Positions 58,724 to 64,000 of a stretch of 64,000 nt of DNA are shown one piece after another; the first letter of the stretch is position 1; each line of letters opens with the position of its first letter. The notes below the pieces were generated by a model that did no database searches, had not been told where the DNA came from, and worked only from the letters and a program-made list of their open reading frames with translations. The DNA is taken from contig CAJUSW010000001.1 of assembly GCA_910589485.1 (NCBI GenBank), positions 62,001 through 126,000 of the forward strand, in the 5' to 3' direction. The DNA comes from an uncultured Duncaniella sp. GTDB taxonomy: Bacteria; Bacteroidota; Bacteroidia; Bacteroidales; Muribaculaceae. Made by a program: the position numbers and the translations under genes.

Positions 58724-60133
58724 ATGAATCATCGTCATCTTATCTCAGCGGCCGTAAGTCTGGCAGTGTTCTTGCCTGCCACATCCGCAACACCGGTTGA
58801 CAGCAACGGTGGACTGTCGATCCAGGCCATTGAAAAGATCAAGAAATCCTACGAGGCCACACCGGCCAACAAAGCCCTCCACAACGCTATAGCGGGCACC
58901 GCTATCGACGACCTTGCCCTCAACGCTGACAACAAGAATAATTTCGACGACCATTTCTCACACCGCGTACCGAGCAAAGGGATCACCAATCAGCGATCGT
59001 CGGGCCGTTGCTGGCTTTTCACCGGACTGAATGTGCTAAGAGCCCAGATGATGTCGGAGCATGACCTCCCTATGCTCGAGCTGTCGCAATCCTACAACTT
59101 CTTCTGGGATCAGCTTGAGAAATCCAATCTGTTTCTCCAAGGCATCATAGACACAGCCGACCGTCCCGACGATGACCGCACGGTGGACTGGCTTTTCTCC
59201 AATCCTCTCTCGGACGGCGGACAGTACACCGGCGTGGCCGACATAATCATGAAATATGGCGTAGTGCCCATCGAGATCATGGGCGAGACAACAAGCAGCC
59301 AAAGCACTTCCAAGATGCGCCAGTTGCTTGGTCTGCGTCTCAGGGAAGACGGACTCACCCTGCGCAAGATGGCTGCCGAGGGAGCCGGAAAGAAAGCTCT
59401 TGCCGACAAGAAACTGGAAATGCTCGGCGATGTCTACCGCATCCTTGCTCTCAATCTCGGCGAGCCCCCTACGGAATTCACATGGACCCGCCGTGACAAG
59501 GACGGAAAAGCCGTTGAGACCAAGAGCTACACCCCGCAGTCGTTCTACAAGGAGTATGCCGGGAATGATCTTAAGAACAATTATGTGATGCTCATGAACG
59601 ATCCCACCCGCGAGTATTACAAGAATTACGAGATAGAATTTGACCGCCATGCCTACGATGGCAAGAACTGGACATATGTGAATCTTCCCATCGAGGATAT
59701 CAAGGAGATGGCCATCGAATCGATAAAGGATAACGCCGCGATGTACATTTCATGTGACGTAAACAAGTTCCTCGACCGTAAGCGCGGAGTGATGGACCTC
59801 AACAATTACGACTACGACTCACTGCTCGGCACAAAATTCGGCATGAACAAGGCCGAGCGTATCCGCACCCATTCAAGTGCCTCGACCCATGCCATGACTC
59901 TCGTGGCCGTCGACCTCGATGAGAATGGAACTCCCAAGAAATGGATGGTGGAGAACAGCTGGGGTGACGGCGCTAACAAGGGACATCTCATAATGACCGA
60001 CAAATGGTTTGACGAGTATATGTTCCGTGTGGTAGTGGGCAAGAAGTATATCACTCCCAAGGTGGAGAAGATACTCAAGCAACAGCCCACACTGCTTCCG
60101 CCGTGGGATCCCATGTTCTCACCTGAGGAGTAA
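58724..60133 (+). CDS. C1-family cysteine aminopeptidase (PepC / bleomycin hydrolase-like), exported
   Basis: A 469-residue papain-fold peptidase. Catalytic Cys is in NQRSSGRCWLFTGLNVLR, His in SSASTHAMTLVAVD and Asn in MVENSWGDG, all in the bleomycin-hydrolase arrangement. Length and C-terminal order fit the family, whose members form self-compartmentalised hexamers that trim peptides from the N-terminus. The N-terminus MNHRHLISAAVSLAVFLPATSA looks like a signal peptide, which cytosolic PepC lacks, so it probably acts in the periplasm. It is a single gene with its own promoter. Confidence 0.92.
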   Translation: MNHRHLISAAVSLAVFLPATSATPVDSNGGLSIQAIEKIKKSYEATPANKALHNAIAGTAIDDLALNADNKNNFDDHFSHRVPSKGITNQRSSGRCWLFTGLNVLRAQMMSEHDLPMLELSQSYNFFWDQLEKSNLFLQGIIDTADRPDDDRTVDWLFSNPLSDGGQYTGVADIIMKYGVVPIEIMGETTSSQSTSKMRQLLGLRLREDGLTLRKMAAEGAGKKALADKKLEMLGDVYRILALNLGEPPTEFTWTRRDKDGKAVETKSYTPQSFYKEYAGNDLKNNYVMLMNDPTREYYKNYEIEFDRHAYDGKNWTYVNLPIEDIKEMAIESIKDNAAMYISCDVNKFLDRKRGVMDLNNYDYDSLLGTKFGMNKAERIRTHSSASTHAMTLVAVDLDENGTPKKWMVENSWGDGANKGHLIMTDKWFDEYMFRVVVGKKYITPKVEKILKQQPTLLPPWDPMFSPEE

Positions 60134-60180
60134 TCGGGTGGAAGCTATCGCTTAGTTTACACATCTTATCCGATAAAATT

Positions 60181-60213
60181 GTGCCGGGCGGGTCATCGCG
60201 ACCAGCCCGGCAC
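60181..60213. terminator. Hairpin between convergent peptidase genes
   Basis: GTGCCGGGC pairs with GCCCGGCAC, with a further four-base stem inside (GGTC/GACC). There is no long U run, but it lies between two convergent genes. Confidence 0.65.
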
Positions 60214-60298
60214 TTCTGTAATCTATTATTTAACCTTTACTTTAATTTATCACATTATCAATCAATCATTTATTAAAGCACAGATTTGTAGTTTCGTT

Positions 60299-61846
60299 TT
60301 ATTGTTCGCCTGAGAGGTCGAGCCAGTAACCACGGGTCTTGCCATCGGGGTAGCATCCGCGGATCACCATCTCACGCTCAACGTTCTCCGACTTCATTAT
60401 CATGCGGTAGATATTCTCGACATCGGCCGGAGTAGCGACGCGACGCTTGTTGATCGACGTGATGATGAAGCCGTTCTTAACGCCTGCATCACGCATGATA
60501 CCATTGCCGAGCTCCACTACCTGCACACCGTTCTGGAGACCAAGCTGGCGCAGAGTGTTGGCGCTTGCCTTCTTGAATTCGCAACCGAGGTCGGTAAACT
60601 CTACAGCCTTGGTGAGATTGGTAGTACCCTTGGGGTTGAGGAGCTGCACCTCGGTGCTCTTGCGCACATTGTCACGTATGAAATCAACCTTCACCTTGTC
60701 GCCGGGACGGTGCTTGGCTATCTGCTCATGGAGCTGTGTCATCTTGTCGGTGGGCTTTCCATTCACAGCCACGATAACGTCACCTGACTGCAGACCTGCC
60801 TCCTTGGCCGAACGGGAAGAAACCTCGCTGATGTAAACACCCTGGGTAACGGCTGTAATACCCTTCTCCTTGGCTAACTCGGAATTCAAATCACCGCCGG
60901 CGATGCCGAGGATAGCTCTCTGGACAGTTCCGTACTGACGGATATCGCTCACCACTTTCTTTACAATCGAGGTAGGAACGGCAAATGAATATCCGGCATA
61001 GTTACCAGTCTGGCTATATATAGCTGTATTAATGCCTATCAGCTGCCCCTCGAGATTCACGAGCGCACCACCCGAGTTGCCGGGATTTACAGCGGCATCG
61101 GTCTGAATGTAGGATTCGATGCTCATGGGGCGTCCATTGCGGGAATTGCCACCGATGCTACGGGCCTTGGCCGACACGATACCGGTGGTCACGGTGGAGG
61201 TGAATCCGAAAGGATTACCCACAGCCAACACCCATTCGCCTACCTTAAGAGCCTCACTGTCGCCCATAGGGATGATGGGAAGGTCGGTAGCATCGATCTT
61301 GATGAGAGCGAGGTCGCTGGAGGGGTCGGTACCGATGACGGTAGCATCAAATGTACGGTTGTCATTGAGAGTCACCTCCAGACGCTCGGCCTTATCGATC
61401 ACATGATTGTTGGTGACGATATATCCGTCGGGGGTGAGGATGACTCCAGAACCGAGTCCAAGCTGCTGTTCCGACTGCTGCGGCTCCTCCTGATACTGGG
61501 GCTGCTGACGCTGGCCACCGCCGGGGAAACCGAAAAAGTATTCAAAAATGTCGCCTCCGAAGAAACCTCCGTTATTGGCCGACTCGCGCTTGGTGACAAA
61601 ACTCTTTATGGATACCACGCCGTTGATGGAACTCTCAGCAGCTGAAGTGAAATCGGTCGCGGTGTTGGGTGTAAGCCCCACAGTATAGAATCCTCCCCCA
61701 TTGCCGGTCATATCGCCGGCACCGGTGGAAATGGAAGAGAAATCATCACCAGATGTAAATACCTCCCTGATCACGCCGGCAGTAAGAGCCGAGCTTAACA
61801 CTGCAACGCCTGCAGCCAGGAGGATGATCTTGCCTGAAAATTTCAT
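60299..61846 (-). CDS. Periplasmic serine protease, DegP/HtrA family
   Basis: A 515-residue envelope quality-control protease. The start at 61846 is chosen because MKFSGKIILLAAGVAVLSSALTAG is a good signal or anchor and because an earlier in-frame ATG at 61969 lies upstream of the inferred transcription start. The triad is visible as His in IVTNNHVIDKA, Asp in SSDLALIKID and Ser in VNPGNSGGALV. Two PDZ domains follow (GVYISEVSSRSAKEAGLQSGDVIVAVNG; then a second ending near RRVATPADVENIYRMI). A glycine/glutamine-rich loop (FFGFPGGGQRQQPQYQEE) sits in the LA-loop position. Confidence 0.95.
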   Translation of the reverse strand: MKFSGKIILLAAGVAVLSSALTAGVIREVFTSGDDFSSISTGAGDMTGNGGGFYTVGLTPNTATDFTSAAESSINGVVSIKSFVTKRESANNGGFFGGDIFEYFFGFPGGGQRQQPQYQEEPQQSEQQLGLGSGVILTPDGYIVTNNHVIDKAERLEVTLNDNRTFDATVIGTDPSSDLALIKIDATDLPIIPMGDSEALKVGEWVLAVGNPFGFTSTVTTGIVSAKARSIGGNSRNGRPMSIESYIQTDAAVNPGNSGGALVNLEGQLIGINTAIYSQTGNYAGYSFAVPTSIVKKVVSDIRQYGTVQRAILGIAGGDLNSELAKEKGITAVTQGVYISEVSSRSAKEAGLQSGDVIVAVNGKPTDKMTQLHEQIAKHRPGDKVKVDFIRDNVRKSTEVQLLNPKGTTNLTKAVEFTDLGCEFKKASANTLRQLGLQNGVQVVELGNGIMRDAGVKNGFIITSINKRRVATPADVENIYRMIMKSENVEREMVIRGCYPDGKTRGYWLDLSGEQ

Positions 61847-61915
61847 ATTAATATTATGATAGTGGTTGGTAAATAAATTCGGTTGGTTTACACTCTTATG
61901 ACGGCAAAACGTGTG

Positions 61916-61923
61916 CAAAGTTA
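61916..61923 (-). promoter_or_regulatory. -7 box of the DegP-like gene
   Basis: TAACTTTG followed by C on the minus strand. ATTG lies 22 bases upstream as a poor -33 match. The start would be near 61912. Confidence 0.6.
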
Positions 61924-62029
61924 CATGGGATATTACAAGATTAAACAATTTTAATAGCTTCGGCTCCATTTTAAGGAATATTTACGGCCACCGCACGTAC
62001 ACCGACGTAACAATCTAAAAATAAATGTA

Positions 62030-62037
62030 TAACTTTG
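62030..62037 (+). promoter_or_regulatory. -7 box of the NlpC/P60 gene, almost at the start codon
   Basis: TAACTTTG followed by C ends only seven bases before the ATG at 62045, which implies a nearly leaderless message. Confidence 0.55.
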
Positions 62038-62044
62038 CATTATT

Positions 62045-62938
62045 ATGTTAAAGAGACTATCCTTACATATCATTTCAATGTCAGTTCTTGCCATTTTGGC
62101 AGGATGCGGACCGTCGAAAACCGTGCAGTCTCCGTCGGCAGGATATAAACCCGGTCAAGGCTCCGTGATAAGCAACAACGCGTCGGTATCGGCACCCCAG
62201 TCGGCCGCGCTTGTCGATGCCGCACGCAGCTGGCTCGGTACCCCCTACCGCTATGGCGGAGAGGACCGCAAGGGGGTGGACTGCTCCGGACTTGTACTGA
62301 AGGTATATAAGGATGCCCTCGGGATCCCGTTGCCCCGCAACTCGGGCGAACAGCGTGATTACTGTACCCCCACGTCAATAGGTAATCTCATCCCCGGCGA
62401 CCTCATATTCTTTGCCACAGGAAAGAATAAATCGAAAGTGTCGCATGTGGGCATATTCGTCGGTAATAACCAGATGATACACGCCTCGGCCTCGAAAGGA
62501 GTGATCGTGAGCAGCATCACCGAGCCTTATTATTCACGCACCTATGTGGGATCGGGGATTGTTGACAAGTACCATGCTATGCTCAAGGATGTCCCGGCTC
62601 AACCCGAGAAGAAGCCGTCAGAGCCCGGATTCACGCTGACACCGGTCGAAAGCCTCCCTGTAGCGGCCAACAAGCCCGAGACTCCTGCCAAATCCGAGAC
62701 CACCACGGCATCAGTAACCACTAAAGCTGAAGAGGTGAAAGAACGCCCGGCAAAGCAACCGGCAACCGTGAGGGTAGTAACATCGTCGCCTGAAAAGAAG
62801 CCTCAGACGACCGCCAAACCGGTGACCACGGTGCAGACGGCTACCATCTCCACAGCATCGTCAACCACCAATGCGGAACCCACACCCGAGGAAGCCCGCG
62901 CATCAGTGCTCAGTTCCCTGAAAGAAAAGGACCTGTAG
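62045..62938 (+). CDS. NlpC/P60 (C40) peptidoglycan endopeptidase lipoprotein
   Basis: A 297-residue lipoprotein with signal MLKRLSLHIISMSVLAILAGC. The C40 domain spans about residues 57-175: Cys in DCSGLVLKVY, His in VSHVGIFVG and a second His in MIHASASKG form the catalytic set, and WLGTPYRYGGEDRKG precedes them as usual. It probably cleaves peptide stems in the cell wall. The C-terminal third is a low-complexity Thr/Pro/Lys/Glu-rich tail (KPSEPGFTLTPVES..., then VTTKAEEVKERPAKQ) that may act as a flexible spacer. The M16 homologue gene follows 47 bp later on the same strand. Confidence 0.93.
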   Translation: MLKRLSLHIISMSVLAILAGCGPSKTVQSPSAGYKPGQGSVISNNASVSAPQSAALVDAARSWLGTPYRYGGEDRKGVDCSGLVLKVYKDALGIPLPRNSGEQRDYCTPTSIGNLIPGDLIFFATGKNKSKVSHVGIFVGNNQMIHASASKGVIVSSITEPYYSRTYVGSGIVDKYHAMLKDVPAQPEKKPSEPGFTLTPVESLPVAANKPETPAKSETTTASVTTKAEEVKERPAKQPATVRVVTSSPEKKPQTTAKPVTTVQTATISTASSTTNAEPTPEEARASVLSSLKEKDL

Positions 62939-62985
62939 CGAGCCATGTACCTATGCCTCACCACAAGGTCATAAATCATCAATTC

Positions 62986-64000
62986 ATGAATCCTGATCTG
63001 AACGAAACAATAGACCGTACAAAATCGCCCGACATAAAAAACATGGGCCCCTTATCACTTCCGGAAGCCGACACTTCCGTTCTGGCAAACGGTCTGACAT
63101 TACATACACTCAGCGGCGGTGACGCCGAAGTGAGCCGAATCAAGATACTTATACCCGGAGGTATAGCCGAATCCCCCCGCCCCCAACTGTATCAGGTGGC
63201 CAACTCGCTCATGCTCGAGGGATCAAAGAACCATCCCGGCCGGGAGTTGGCCGACATTATAGAGTATAACGGCGCATGGACCGGACTCGAGACCACTACC
63301 CATCATTCAGGACTGAGCATGTACTGCCTCAACAGCGTGTACCCGTCACTCCTGCCTCTTGTCAAGGAGATTGTGATGTATCCCGAATTTGCGCCAGAAG
63401 CCACCGCGCATATGCTTCAGTCCGAAGCCGCCAGAATAGAAGTAGAGCAACACAAGGTGCTTTACAGAGCAGGATGTGCGATAAAAAACATGGTGTACGG
63501 ACCGCAACACCCCCTATCATCAGTGACCGATCCGCAGCAATTGCTCGAAATCACACCGGCCGAGATCACCGAGGCCCATCATGCCAGGCTCGACCCCGAG
63601 GGGATGCACGTGTACATCAGCGGACTGCTGTCCAAGCGCATGACCGACATGGCCAAGGAAGTGTTCTCATCCATACCAAAGTCACGGACATTTCCGCTTC
63701 CGCAACTGAGATTTCCCGAGCATAGCGCGGGGCAACGCACCCATGTGGAGATGCCCGATTCCATGCAGAGCGGAGTGAGGCTGATGATTCCGGCCATAGG
63801 GCGCAAACATCCCGATTACGTGCCGTTGAGAATGGCCGTGATAGCCTTGGGAGGATATTTCGGTAGCCGACTGATGCTGAATATCCGCGAGGAAAAAGGT
63901 CTCACTTACGGCATAACAGCCTCCCTGATGGGATTCCGCCACAGCGGTTTCATATCCATCGCATCCCAGACCGATGCAAGGACTGTGGATCAACTTATTG
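62986..64000 (+). CDS. M16 peptidase homologue lacking the zinc motif, cut by the window end
   Basis: The frame opens at 62986 and is still open at the last base (338 complete codons). The fold is M16 (pitrilysin/insulinase): LANGLTLHTLSGGDAEVSRIKILIPGG, then a helix where active enzymes have HxxEH. Here the helix reads LYQVANSLMLEGS, so the motif positions are Gln70, Asn73 and Ser74. The second-domain signature FGSRLMLNIREEKGLTYG is retained. This matches the catalytically inactive partner of two-chain M16B enzymes, which supply the Arg/Tyr pair. No signal peptide is seen, and an active partner could follow beyond the window. Confidence 0.88.
   Translation, partial: MNPDLNETIDRTKSPDIKNMGPLSLPEADTSVLANGLTLHTLSGGDAEVSRIKILIPGGIAESPRPQLYQVANSLMLEGSKNHPGRELADIIEYNGAWTGLETTTHHSGLSMYCLNSVYPSLLPLVKEIVMYPEFAPEATAHMLQSEAARIEVEQHKVLYRAGCAIKNMVYGPQHPLSSVTDPQQLLEITPAEITEAHHARLDPEGMHVYISGLLSKRMTDMAKEVFSSIPKSRTFPLPQLRFPEHSAGQRTHVEMPDSMQSGVRLMIPAIGRKHPDYVPLRMAVIALGGYFGSRLMLNIREEKGLTYGITASLMGFRHSGFISIASQTDARTVDQLI

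Noticed and set aside
61847..61969. Upstream ATG giving a 556-residue DegP-like protein
   Set aside because: It lies beyond the inferred transcription start near 61912, and the added 41 residues would bury the signal peptide.
1..64000. CRISPR arrays, prophage or complete insertion sequences
   Set aside because: No regular repeat-spacer array, integrase, transposase or phage structural gene was seen anywhere in the window.

Overview
The window reads as chromosomal DNA from a gut-type Bacteroidales bacterium. The basis is a SusC/SusD pair inside a polysaccharide utilisation locus (PUL), promoters of the Bacteroidetes form (C/T)TTG-N20-TAnnTTTG, almost no Shine-Dalgarno sequences, a Rho factor with a very long disordered insert, and a sdhCAB-type fumarate reductase. 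The protein set and moderately high GC suggest the Muribaculaceae (S24-7) group; that placement is an inference.

Positions 1-33,500 are mostly housekeeping. They hold a small immunity-like protein, tRNA-Gln, RNase P RNA, an AlkD-type DNA glycosylase, a three-gene RND efflux operon, and a threonine operon (thrA, an ApgM-like probable homoserine kinase substitute, thrC). A 187-bp inverted-repeat element follows, then a SpoVK/CbbX-like AAA ATPase, lptB, udk, rho, a BASS-type transporter, an outer-membrane barrel protein, sdhB-sdhA-sdhC, plsC, rpiB, and the cluster yicC-gmk-nadD-DUF5063. A tRNA-Ser and a small basic hypothetical protein come last.

Positions 33,600-58,530 form a PUL whose enzymes fit pectic rhamnogalacturonan I with decorated galactan or arabinogalactan side chains. 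It has SusC/SusD import, PL11 rhamnogalacturonan lyase, GH28, a protein with three complete CE12-type esterase domains, L-rhamnose mutarotase, a GH43-like enzyme, two GH2 enzymes and GH115. The regulator has the periplasmic propeller, Y_Y_Y domain and AraC DNA-binding domain of a hybrid two-component system but no kinase or receiver.

The most notable observation is an apparent PUL operator. Four promoters in the locus (susC, the PL11 operon and both divergent GH2 genes) each have a pair of about 19-bp direct repeats related to AGGGGTAAAATTnAGTCAA. The promoter-proximal copy ends 69 or 70 bp before the -7 box in all four. None of the four has a recognisable -33 element, whereas several unregulated promoters in the window do. 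This is what an activator-dependent regulon would look like.

Positions 58,700-64,000 return to general functions: a secreted PepC-like cysteine peptidase, a DegP/HtrA protease, an NlpC/P60 lipoprotein, and the start of an M16 peptidase homologue that lacks the zinc motif and runs off the window.
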